Below, in pieces: positions 6,843 to 16,500 of a stretch of 22,741 nt of DNA; position 1 is the first letter of the stretch; every line of letters starts with the position of its first letter. Source of the DNA: CAVWCW01 sp965365625 (GTDB lineage Bacteria; Pseudomonadota; Gammaproteobacteria; Chromatiales; Chromatiaceae); assembly GCA_965365625.1 (NCBI GenBank), contig CBDUCL010000021.1:1-22741 (forward strand), read 5' to 3'. The notes beneath the pieces are model-generated. The model was given only the letters and a program-made list of their open reading frames with translations. It ran no database searches and had not been told where the DNA came from. The translations under genes and the position numbers were made by a program.

Positions 6843-7628
6843 ATGAAGCACCCAATTCCGAGCCCGCCCCAAACAACTTCCGCCCCGAGGCCAACCAGCA
6901 GGCGCTGGACCGCTTTTTCGAGCACCCTGTGGCTGTTTGCGGTATCCGGCATCGCTGCGGCGGCCGACAGCATGCCCGAGCAGCTACAGGAATTGGCGGA
7001 CCGCCACCGCTTCGAAATCACCGGTTTCGAGCAATTGGCCAGCACGCCTGCCCGCAACACCTCGGGCAGCCTGCGAGACCAGATCCGCCTGCTGCTGGAG
7101 AACTACAACTATATCCTGATCGGCACCCCCGAAGGCGGCATCGAGCGGATCATCGTGATGGGAGGCAAGCAGGCTCTGCCGGAGGCCCCACCCGAGCCTG
7201 CAGGCTCCGACCGAGCCAAGGCCGACGACAACGCTGAAGAGACGGTGCTTGAGACCCGCCGCCAGGGCCTCCACCACTTGGTCGACGCGGTATTGGTGGG
7301 CCCGTCTGGGGGCAAGTTGAACCTGCCCCTGACCATCGATACTGGGGCCAGCTTCGTGGTGTTGCCCCGCTCCGCCGCCGAGCAGTTGGGGTTCGACGTC
7401 GACGAACTCGAAAAGCGTCAGGTAAAGACCGCCAACGGCAGTGCCGAAGCAGCCGTCGGCAGCCTGCCTCAGGTCCTTCTCGGGGATGCCTCGGTGGAAG
7501 GGGCGCAGGTAGCCTTCATCGAGGACGAGCAGCTTGGGGATAGCGCTCTGCTCGGCATGAGCGTACTTGGGCGCTTCTACATCACGCTGGACGACAAGAA
7601 CAACCAACTTACCCTGCGCAGCAAGTAA
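6843..7628 (+). CDS. Retropepsin-like aspartic protease (clan AA, TIGR02281-like)
   Basis: 261 residues. The N-terminus is basic, then a hydrophobic stretch (about 24-41, ending AVSGIAAAADS) acts as a signal peptide or membrane anchor, so the protein should be periplasmic or inner-membrane attached. A helical linker region (42-140) contains LRDQIRLLLENYNYILIG and a charged segment. The protease domain starts near 141, with the catalytic motif TIDTGASFVVLP (164-175) and the closing LLGMSVLGRF (236-245), both standard for single-domain retropepsins that work as dimers. TIGR02281-type proteins have unknown substrates. The ribosome site is weak (AGAGGA is about 13 bases upstream), so the exact start is less certain than the product. 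A terminator-like hairpin follows the stop, so the gene is probably monocistronic. Confidence 0.9.
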   Translation: MKHPIPSPPQTTSAPRPTSRRWTAFSSTLWLFAVSGIAAAADSMPEQLQELADRHRFEITGFEQLASTPARNTSGSLRDQIRLLLENYNYILIGTPEGGIERIIVMGGKQALPEAPPEPAGSDRAKADDNAEETVLETRRQGLHHLVDAVLVGPSGGKLNLPLTIDTGASFVVLPRSAAEQLGFDVDELEKRQVKTANGSAEAAVGSLPQVLLGDASVEGAQVAFIEDEQLGDSALLGMSVLGRFYITLDDKNNQLTLRSK

Positions 7629-7643
7629 AGGCGAACGCTGGGC

Positions 7644-7700
7644 CGAGACCAGCGCGCCGACCGAGCGCTTGGCCCTGCGCAGCGGTCTCGAAAAGTTTTA
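7644..7700 (+). terminator. Candidate terminator after the aspartic protease gene
   Basis: CGAGACC (7644-7650) pairs with GGTCTCG (7684-7690); an inner GCGC/GCGC pairing can extend the stem. It is followed by AAAAGTTTTAA. The loop is long, which weakens the call, but the position, 16 bases after the stop codon, is right. Confidence 0.4.
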
Positions 7701-7701
7701 A

Positions 7702-7719
7702 TATTGACGATCGACAATA
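7702..7719. promoter_or_regulatory. FNR/Anr-like palindrome upstream of the ferredoxin reductase gene
   Basis: An 18-base near-palindrome (7702-7719) with one mismatched pair. Its core TTGAC-GATC-GACAA has the exact half-site spacing of the FNR-type box TTGAT-N4-ATCAA and matches 7 of 10 consensus bases. It overlaps a TAATAT hexamer (7699-7704) that could be a -10 element and lies 59 bases before the next start codon. Control by an FNR/Anr or Dnr-type regulator is inference. Confidence 0.35.
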
Positions 7720-7777
7720 AAGGTTTTGGCCCTCAGACAGCCATGGCCGTGGAACCAGCCGAAGCGGGAGCAACCAG

Positions 7778-8647
7778 ATGTACCAAGGCGACTACGATCC
7801 GGAAACCACCAACACCTGCCAGGCGGTGGTCGAGAGCAACCAGCGCATCAGCCCTGAGTCAACCGACGAGGTACGGCACCTGGAGTTGAGCATCGATGAT
7901 CCGGCCTTTCGGTTCCTCGAAGGCCAGACTATCGGCGTGTTGGTAGAGGGCCCGCACCCGTTCGGCAACCCTTACCACCACCGGCGTTACTCCATCGCCA
8001 ATGCCCGGTCGGCCCCGACCGAAGACGAGAGCGTGCGGGTCAGCCTGCTGGTGCGTCGTTGCTTTTCCATCGACGAGGTCAGCGGCGAACGCTACCCCGG
8101 CATCGCATCCAACTACCTGTGCGATACTCGCCCGGGCGACCACATAACCATCACCGGGCCCTACCGCAGCCCGTTCCGTATCCCCGCCGACACCAGCGCC
8201 AACCTGCTGATGATAGGCACCGGCACCGGCATCGCACCGTTCCGGGCCTTCGCACAGCGCATCTACCGCGCAAAGGGAGGCTGGAAGGGCAAGGTGCGGC
8301 TATTCTACGGCGCCCGCACCGGGATGGATCTCTATTATATGAACGACGTCAATGACGACATGACATTGTACTACGACGAGCCCACTTTCAAGGCCTTTCA
8401 GGCCCTGTCCGAACGCCCGCTGGCCGGCCCGGAACTGGGCCTCGAGCACAGTCTGAAGCAGAATGCCGCCGAGGCCTGGGAATTGATTCAAGATCCGGAT
8501 ACCTACGTTTTCCTCGCCGGCATCGGAAAGATCGCCCAGGCCCTGGACCGGGTCATGAGCCAGGTAGCAGGCAGCGAGACGGCCTGGCAACAAGCCCGGC
8601 AGCGCCTGATCGAGCGGGGCCGCTGGTCCGAACTGCTCTACTCCTAA
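7778..8647 (+). CDS. Plant-type ferredoxin--NADP+ reductase family protein
   Basis: A flavoprotein of 289 residues that should exchange electrons between NADP(H) and a ferredoxin or flavodoxin in the cytosol. Visible elements in order are the FAD-binding RRYSIANA (69-76), GIASNYLCD (108-116) with PGDHITITGP (119-128), the NADP-binding GTGTGIAPFRAF (147-158), FYGAR (176-180), the FLAGIGK region (245-251) and a C-terminal tyrosine (ELLYS), typical of the aromatic residue that stacks on the flavin. GGGAG stands seven to eight bases before ATG 7778. An upstream in-frame start is not needed. No ferredoxin gene is adjacent, so the electron partner is unknown. The upstream FNR-like palindrome suggests oxygen-responsive expression, which is inference. 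Confidence 0.9.
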   Translation: MYQGDYDPETTNTCQAVVESNQRISPESTDEVRHLELSIDDPAFRFLEGQTIGVLVEGPHPFGNPYHHRRYSIANARSAPTEDESVRVSLLVRRCFSIDEVSGERYPGIASNYLCDTRPGDHITITGPYRSPFRIPADTSANLLMIGTGTGIAPFRAFAQRIYRAKGGWKGKVRLFYGARTGMDLYYMNDVNDDMTLYYDEPTFKAFQALSERPLAGPELGLEHSLKQNAAEAWELIQDPDTYVFLAGIGKIAQALDRVMSQVAGSETAWQQARQRLIERGRWSELLYS

Positions 8648-8654
8648 TTCCCAG

Positions 8655-8688
8655 GGCCCAGGGAACCGGGCCGTTGCATGCTCTTTTT
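8655..8688 (+). terminator. Weak candidate terminator after the ferredoxin reductase gene
   Basis: GGCCC (8655-8659) pairs with GGGCC (8668-8672); a CTCTTTTTA tract follows eight bases later. The stem is short and the T run is displaced. Confidence 0.3.
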
Positions 8689-8689
8689 A

Positions 8690-9164
8690 GAAGTGTTGCA
8701 AGCGACCAGCCTTGGCTCGTTGCTGCGCGACTTCGGATAGCGGTTGCCTAGAGCCTTTCCGTCTTCCCCCCTGCCTCAGCGGGCATCGGGGACCACCGAT
8801 ATTTATTTACCGGCTCTCGGTTCGACGCCAGCCCGGGGCTTTGTTCGATTCCAGCCAAAGCAGCGAGAATGGCTCGCCAGGGTCTTTCTCTTCTGTGGGA
8901 GCGGTTTTCAGCCGCGATCGACCTATAGCGGCCATCAATGCGTCGGATCGCGGCTACAAGCCGACCTCGTAGGGGCTTTACGAAGCCCCGGGGACGTATC
9001 CAGGCGACCTCCAATCTCGGAAGGGTGCAGGAACGAGACCAGGCTTGGACAGCAGAGTAATCAGTAACCCCTTTTACTCCCATCTCCCAGCGCTCAACGC
9101 ACCCGAACAGGGCAAGTCGCCCCGCCCGCGCTGGCAGTTGGCAGGATCTACTTCTTCCCCCGGC
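8690..9164. other. Gene-free interval holding a REP-like unit
   Basis: Open frames of about 110 codons occur on both strands, but their predicted proteins are arginine- and serine-rich readings through the repeat and match nothing I recognise. Apart from the REP-like pair and an adjacent hairpin, I see no gene or RNA. Confidence 0.5.
8893..8989. repeat. REP-like inverted pair with adjacent hairpin
   Basis: Two arms of about 27 bases (8893-8919 and 8946-8973) are imperfect reverse complements. Each carries its own short palindrome, and they meet at CCGCGATC and GATCGCGG. The GTGGGAGCGG...CAGCCGCGATC style is that of extragenic palindromic repeats common in Pseudomonas and other gammaproteobacteria. 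Directly after it, GGGGCTT/AAGCCCC (8972-8978 and 8983-8989) forms a perfect 7-bp hairpin with a TACG loop. Only one unit is present in this window, so copy number cannot be judged. Confidence 0.6.
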
Positions 9165-9193
9165 GGGCGTTTTTCCTAGGAAGGCCCGTTTTT
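9165..9193 (+). terminator. Orphan terminator-like hairpin
   Basis: GGGC (9165-9168) pairs with GCCC (9184-9187), with an inner TTCC-TA-GGAA palindrome. GTTTTT (9188-9193) follows directly. No gene ends nearby on the plus strand, the last being at 8647. It may end a readthrough or small transcript from the repeat region, or insulate the downstream gene. Confidence 0.4.
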
Positions 9194-9252
9194 GCGGCCT
9201 CAGACAAGCCTCGAACGTATTAATTTCACAACAACCAAGATTTTTTCGGAGG

Positions 9253-9276
9253 ATTTGTGTGGTGTATCACGCAAAT
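9253..9276. promoter_or_regulatory. CRP/Vfr-like binding site upstream of the 89-residue gene
   Basis: A 9-bp inverted repeat (ATTTGTGTG, 9253-9261; CACGCAAAT, 9268-9276) with one mismatched pair. Its core TGTGT-N6-TCACG (9256-9271) matches 8 of 10 bases of the CRP core TGTGA-N6-TCACA with exact spacing. The centre (9263.5) lies about 71 bases before the start of transcription predicted from the promoter at 9300-9328, a usual class I activator position. Which family member binds is unknown. Confidence 0.4.
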
Positions 9277-9299
9277 TTACAGAAAAGCGACACTTTGGC

Positions 9300-9328
9300 T
9301 TGACGTTTTTATTACGCTAGGCAATACT
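9300..9328 (+). promoter_or_regulatory. Candidate sigma-70 promoter for the 89-residue gene
   Basis: TTGACG (9300-9305), a 17-base spacer and AATACT (9323-9328). A second TTGACA begins at 9328 but has no good -10 partner. The surrounding 9220-9350 is AT-rich; a hand count of 9241-9300 gives 24 of 60 G or C. The predicted leader is about 50 bases. Confidence 0.45.
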
Positions 9329-9387
9329 TGACATTGAGCACACATGTATCGTAGTAGCAACACAGAGACCACCCGAGAGCCAATCCA

Positions 9388-9657
9388 ATGAACGCCTCCA
9401 TGAACAGTTACGTTTCTTATAAGTGGGATGACAAGACCAGCAGCGGATACCGCCTGCGCTACGACGAGAACTACCCCCTGCGCGGCCTGAACCGTCGCTA
9501 TGTCCTCGAAGACTGGGAAAACCTGACCATCGTCGACGATTGGGGATGCAATACCGCAGAAGAGATGGTGAATCTGCTGGAGCGCATGTTCGATCTCGAC
9601 GGCGAGCGTGAGCTGGCCAAGATCCGCGGCAAGTTCGAACAAACCACCGCGATCTGA
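9388..9657 (+). CDS. Unrecognised 89-residue protein
   Basis: A small cytosolic acidic protein with no signal peptide or membrane segment. The first two thirds are rich in tyrosine, tryptophan and aspartate (SYVSYKWDDKTSSGYRLRY, then LEDWENLTIVDDWG), suggesting beta strands. The last third (EEMVNLLERMFDLDGERELAKIRGKF) looks like a helix. I do not recognise a family. Codon use and GC content match the chromosome, unlike the AT-rich leader. GAGAG lies about eight bases before ATG 9388; a second ATG at 9400 has no better site. The gene has its own promoter candidate, a CRP-like site and flanking terminator-like hairpins, so it appears to be a single, regulated unit. That organisation makes a real gene likely. 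Confidence 0.75.
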   Translation: MNASMNSYVSYKWDDKTSSGYRLRYDENYPLRGLNRRYVLEDWENLTIVDDWGCNTAEEMVNLLERMFDLDGERELAKIRGKFEQTTAI

Positions 9658-9692
9658 AGCAACTTCTTGGGATCAGCGATTCCAGGATGCAA

Positions 9693-9715
9693 CGGCCCCG
9701 GGGCCTCCGGGGCCG
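9693..9715 (+). terminator. Strong GC hairpin after the 89-residue gene
   Basis: CGGCCCCGG (9693-9701) and CCGGGGCCG (9707-9715) form a perfect 9-bp stem with a 5-base loop, 36 bases after the stop. No T run follows, so it may act as an RNA end-stabilising hairpin or a weak terminator. Confidence 0.4.
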
Positions 9716-9785
9716 GTAGCGACCCGGTGATGGGGTCCGAGCCGGAGCGCGCGACTGTTCGAGGTTTGGTCTCATCCTGGCCCGA

Positions 9786-10193
9786 TCAGCGGGGATCGCC
9801 GGCATACTTATGGCTCCGCTCCTCTTGCGCGGCCTGATCCTCGCTTAGACTGCGTCCCTGCTTGCGCTTCATGTCGAGGCGATACTGCTCGACCAAGCAA
9901 ATCTGCTCCACCATTCGCGCCGTAGACTCGGCGGCCTGGCCGTCGAAGGCCACCCCCACCTCATAGCCTCCTCCCAACGCCGCACTCCAGGCAACCACGC
10001 CGTCGACATCGAGTGGCGGCTGGCAAACCGAAATGGTTATGTGGACCCGCGTGCCCGGTTCCAAACCATGGGCACCATGAAAGCACAAGCCGCCGAGGCT
10101 GACATTGCGCAGGCGCTCTCGGCGCCGGCCGTCTCGCCCCTGGAGACCGTATTCCAGAGGGATATCGGCTGGATGGCGGATAAATTTACGCAT
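9786..10193 (-). CDS. PilZ domain protein
   Basis: A small cytosolic protein built on a single PilZ domain, the standard receptor fold for cyclic di-GMP. From ATG 10193 it has 135 residues. The two ligand-binding motifs are present: RKFIR (residues 2-6, RxxxR) and NVSLGG (30-35, (D/N)xSxxG). A strand-rich barrel follows (about 36-90), ending GYEVGVAF, and then a charged helical tail (about 95-135) rich in Gln, Glu and Arg. I prefer ATG 10193 because AAGGA lies about ten bases upstream. An ATG at 10217 adds eight residues but would have a leader of only about ten bases from the nearest TACAAT (10236-10231) and no ribosome site. It is divergent from acnA. The output target is not evident from context. 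Confidence 0.92.
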   Translation of the reverse strand: MRKFIRHPADIPLEYGLQGRDGRRRERLRNVSLGGLCFHGAHGLEPGTRVHITISVCQPPLDVDGVVAWSAALGGGYEVGVAFDGQAAESTARMVEQICLVEQYRLDMKRKQGRSLSEDQAAQEERSHKYAGDPR

Positions 10194-10469
10194 GTCTAGA
10201 GAGTCCTTTCGCGGCATGTTTTACACCGGAATTGTAGTCGGTTTATCGACTCGCAAGCGCCCAGATCGACCGCAGAACCTCCGCGCCGCTTCAAATGCCC
10301 GACTCTGGATACTCCATCGATCTTGAGTTCGACTGGCCACCCAAGGGCTCGCCACGTGCTTTTCCAAGCCCCAACCAGTAAAATTCTGGGTTTTGGTGCG
10401 GTCCGGTCGAAACCTGTCCCGTTTAGCCGGAAACCCGCGGCACTCGCTACCAACCAGGAACTCGGCCCC
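10194..10469. promoter_or_regulatory. Divergent promoter region between the PilZ gene and acnA
   Basis: On the minus strand TACAAT (10236-10231) is a good -10 hexamer for the PilZ gene, but no matching -35 is seen. On the plus strand TAAAAT (10379-10384) could serve acnA, with a weak -35 (GTGCTT, 10356-10361). An open frame in phase with acnA extends back to 10323, but it has no aconitase similarity and is treated as leader. Confidence 0.3.
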
Positions 10470-13145
<2,676 letters not shown>

Positions 13146-13154
13146 GCGTGGGAC

Positions 13155-13174
13155 CGCCCCGCTTCGTCGGGGCG
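13155..13174 (+). terminator. Hairpin after acnA
   Basis: CGCCCCG (13155-13161) and CGGGGCG (13168-13174) form a perfect 7-bp stem with a CTTCGT loop, nine bases after the acnA stop. There is no T run, so it is either a weak terminator or a 3'-end stabiliser. Confidence 0.35.
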
Positions 13175-13241
13175 CAACCGCCGGCCAACCCGGACCGGAT
13201 GCCAAGCGCCGGCCAACGGTGAAAGCGGCAAAGGCAGGGTT

Positions 13242-13415
13242 TCAGTTCCCGCTATCGGGTGGTTTCGGGTGATCGGCGTCCGCCGAGCGATCTTTGTCCG
13301 CTTCGTCGCCGCGCCTCCGCTTCAACTCGGCGATCAACTCGCGGTCCCGGCGGGCGAAATAGATGTCCTCCTCCGCCATTTCCTTCAACCGCATGGTTTC
13401 GCTGAAACCGGACAC
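13242..13415 (-). CDS. Small conserved-looking hypothetical protein, 57 residues, GTG start
   Basis: The reading starts GTG at 13415 with GGAG (13426-13423) seven bases upstream, an excellent ribosome site, and ends TGA at 13242. The protein begins with SGFSETMRLKEMAEEDIYF and continues ARRDRELIAELKRRR: a charged helix (about residues 8-36) followed by a polar, proline-rich tail ending PKPPDSGN. I have the impression that short proteins with a YFAxxDRELI core recur in gammaproteobacteria, but I cannot name a family. It has no signal peptide or membrane segment. It lies between acnA (convergent) and sbcC (same strand, stop 119 bases upstream). A start at ATG 13394 would be shorter and lacks a ribosome site. 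The helix could mediate protein binding; its function is unknown. Confidence 0.65.
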   Translation of the reverse strand: MSGFSETMRLKEMAEEDIYFARRDRELIAELKRRRGDEADKDRSADADHPKPPDSGN

Positions 13416-13437
13416 ACTGGCACTCCATATTCGCCGC

Positions 13438-13462
13438 GGCGGCCAAAAATTCGCCGCCTTTT
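13438..13462 (+). terminator. Plus-strand terminator candidate between the small gene and sbcC
   Basis: GGCGGC (13438-13443) and GCCGCC (13453-13458) form a perfect 6-bp GC stem with a 9-base AT-rich loop, followed by TTTTG. It would stop transcripts that read through from acnA before they enter sbcC antisense. On the minus strand the same hairpin lies just ahead of the small gene's ribosome site. Confidence 0.45.
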
Positions 13463-13534
13463 GTAATTAGACCGCGAGAATCGGGCCATCGCATTGACCT
13501 GAGCCACTTTTTTCACTGACGGCACCCTGCTTGA

Positions 13535-16500
13535 TCATGCCTGCACCTCTACCCGCACCCGGCTCTGGCCGGCGCCCCGCTTCTCCACCAGAACCTGGGC
13601 GCCGATCCGCTCCACCATCGCCTGGACATGGGAGATGACCCCGACCTTGCGTCCCAGGGATTGCAGGGTGTCGAGGCTGGCCAGGGCGAGGTCCAGGGTG
13701 TCCTGATCGAGGCTGCCGAAGCCTTCGTCGATAAACAGAGACTCGACCTGGGTGCGGCTGGACGACAGGGAGGCGAGACCGAGAGCCAAGGCCAGGGACA
13801 CCAGGAAGCTCTCGCCGCCGGACAGACTATGCACGCTGCGCACCTCGTCGCCCATATCGGTGTCGATGACCTGCAGTTCCAGGTCGCTCCCGGGCACCCG
13901 TTGCAGGCGGTAACGCCGGGCCAGATCCTGCAGGTGCAGGTTGGCGTGGACCAACAGGGAGTCGAGGGTCAGGCCCTGCGCGAATCCGCGAAATTTCTTG
14001 CCGTCGGCGGAGCCGATCAGCTCCTTGAGACCGCCCCAGAGTTCCCACTCGCGGCGCTGGGTCTCCAAGTCCTCCAGCAACTGGCGTGAGCGTTTCCGGC
14101 GGGCATCATCCTGCTTGATCAGGGCCGTCTGCTCGGCCAGTTCATTGCGCTTGCGCTGCAGCTCGGACCCCGCGTCGGCCAGCGCGGTCTCGGCCTGCTC
14201 GCGACTGGCCTCGGGGGCATCCGCTGCATGCTGACTTTGGCGCCGCTCTGTGTCGCGGTGCAGGGTGCGGGCCCGCTCTAGGCTGAGTTGCAGATCCTGC
14301 AAGGCCTGGCGCTCGGTTCGGATCCAGGTTTGGTCCCGTTGCAGCAGCACCATCAGCTCCGCGGCCTCGAGGCCCTGGGCCTGCAGGGCTTGTTCGAACT
14401 CCAACTCGGCCTCGCTCTGGGTCTGGCGGCGGCGCTGATGTTCCTGTTCCCAGTGTTGGATCGCCTGTTGCGTCTTGGCCAGTGCCTGACGGCTGTCGTT
14501 GAGGCCAGCTGCGCATTGGTCTTTGAGCTGGCGGGCGTCGTTCAGGGCCTGTTCCAGGGAGTGCTCGACCTGGTCGGCGGGACGCCCATCCAGCAGTCGC
14601 CCCCGGTCCGTCTCTAGCTGTTGCAGCCGAGCCTGGGCTTGCTCGGTCAGACCGGTCTGCTCGCCCAGGCGCTCTGCGGCCTGCTTCCGGGCCTCGCCGG
14701 CCCCGGTCAAAGCGGGATCGATGATTTTCAGCTCGCCATCGGCCGCTTCCCTGCTGTCTTGTTGTTCCCGCCAGCTGCCGACCCAGGCTGCGCAGTCCCG
14801 GTGCAGGGCCTCGGGCTCGGCCTTCAAACGGGACCGCCAGTTCGGAATCTTGCCCAAAGGGTCGACCAGGGTTTCTGCCAGTTGGGCCAGCTGCTGGTCC
14901 AGCTTGCTGACCTGTTCCCGCTGGCTTGACAGACGTTCGACCAAAACCTGTTGCTCCCGCTCCAGTCGGTGCAACGCCTCGGCCTGTGTGCGTTCCTGGA
15001 GCTGCAGCTGTTCCAGATCCCGGCGGCGTTCCTTGATTTCGGTCTCCAGAGACAGGGCCTGGCGCTCGCTCTTGGCCAGCTCGCTCAGGCGCCGCTCTAG
15101 CTCGGCCAGGGCCTGGTCCAGGGTCGCCCCCAATTCCCCAGCCTGGGGCCTCGGACCGGGCCGTTGGGGCTCGGGCAGGGCCCGCCAGGCAATCTCGAGT
15201 TCCGCCAACCGGGCTTCGGCGGCGGCCAGCCGGGGCTGCAGCGAATTCTGTTCATTTTCCGCCTGGGCCTGACGCTGGCGTTGCGCGGCCCGGATAGCCA
15301 ACTGAGCGTCACACTCTTCATGAAGCGCCTGGACCCGCTCCCGCTGGGCCTGGGTTTCCTCATCCAGCGGGGCCGGGTGTTGCTGCCAGGGGTGGGCTCG
15401 GGCCCCGCACACTGGGCAGGGCTCGCCGTCGCGCAACAGGGCACGCAACTCGCCAGTTTGACGGTTGCTGGCGGCCTGCAGCAGATCCAGGGCTCGGCGC
15501 GCCTCGATCAGGGCCGCCTGGCCTTGGGTGAGGGCCCGGTCAGCGTTGGCGGCCTGGTTGGCGGCATCCTTCCCTGTCCGGACCGCATCGGCCAGGGCTC
15601 GGCGGTCGCTGTCGGCTTGCTGTGCCAGCCCAGCGGCTTCACGCTGCAGGTCCCGGGCTCGACGCCAACTAGCCTGCTCGGCCTCCAGCCCGGTGCGCTG
15701 CTGTTGCAGCGCCTGCAGCGGCGATTCGCCGGCCCATTGCTCCAGCTGCTTGAGGTTGCGGGCCTGGCGCTCCAACTCGGCAGCGCGTTCGGTGCGGTGT
15801 TGTCGGGCCTGCTCGATGGCCGTGGCGGCCTCGGCCGCTTCCCGGCCCAGGCGCGCCTGTTGTTGATTGGCCTCCGTCCTCTCCCTGGCCAGCTTCCGGT
15901 AGCGGCCCAGCTCCGCCTCCCAGCGGCCCCATTCGGAGGCCATCAGCGCATAGGCATTGTGATCGCGGAGCCAGGCGTCGGCCTCGGTCAGGCGTTTGTG
16001 GGCCTGATCGCGGGCCCGGCGTAGGGTCTGTTCCCGGTCGCCCGCCTCCTGGGACTCGGTTTGGCGGGTTTTCAGGCGCTGGGTCTGTCGATCGAGGTCA
16101 CGTTGCTGTTCCGCTAGTTGGATATCCAGCGCCCGCGCCTGCTGCAGCTCGGGACGCACCGCCCGGCGGGCGGTCTCGGCCCGGGTAAGGGCGGTCTCCG
16201 CCTGCGTCAGTTGCTGCTGCGCCAGTTGCGCCTGCCGTTGCCGCGCTTGCAGTTGCCGAGTCTGGGTGGAAAGTTGCTTGGCGGCTTCGCCCAGGTCGGC
16301 GCGGGCGCGCTCGATGGCGGCCACCAGGGGGCGCAGGGGCTGGGCCCTTTCACTGCGATCCAGGGCCTGGCGTCTCGGATCCGCCTGCTCCCAGGCGGTC
16401 AGGGCCGCGGCTTCTGCCTGGGCCGCGGCGGCCCGCTCCGCCTGCAGCTGCGATTGGCGCTGATGCCAATCGAGGATCCGTTGTTGCGCGGCGACCAGCC

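Noticed and set aside
6599..7237. 212-codon plus-strand frame overlapping the protease gene
   Set aside because: It overlaps the convincing protease frame, is Arg/Pro/His rich and has no start-site support.
8819..8860. tRNA-like T-arm sequence (GTTCGATTC)
   Set aside because: The flanking bases do not form a 5-bp T stem, and no acceptor, D or anticodon arm can be drawn around it.
8744..9083. Overlapping frames of about 110 codons on both strands in the REP region
   Set aside because: The translations read through the repeat, are not recognisable and lack ribosome sites.
10323..10469. 49-codon N-terminal extension of AcnA
   Set aside because: Aconitase similarity starts at the ATG at 10470, total length then equals E. 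coli AcnA, and AGGA precedes that start.
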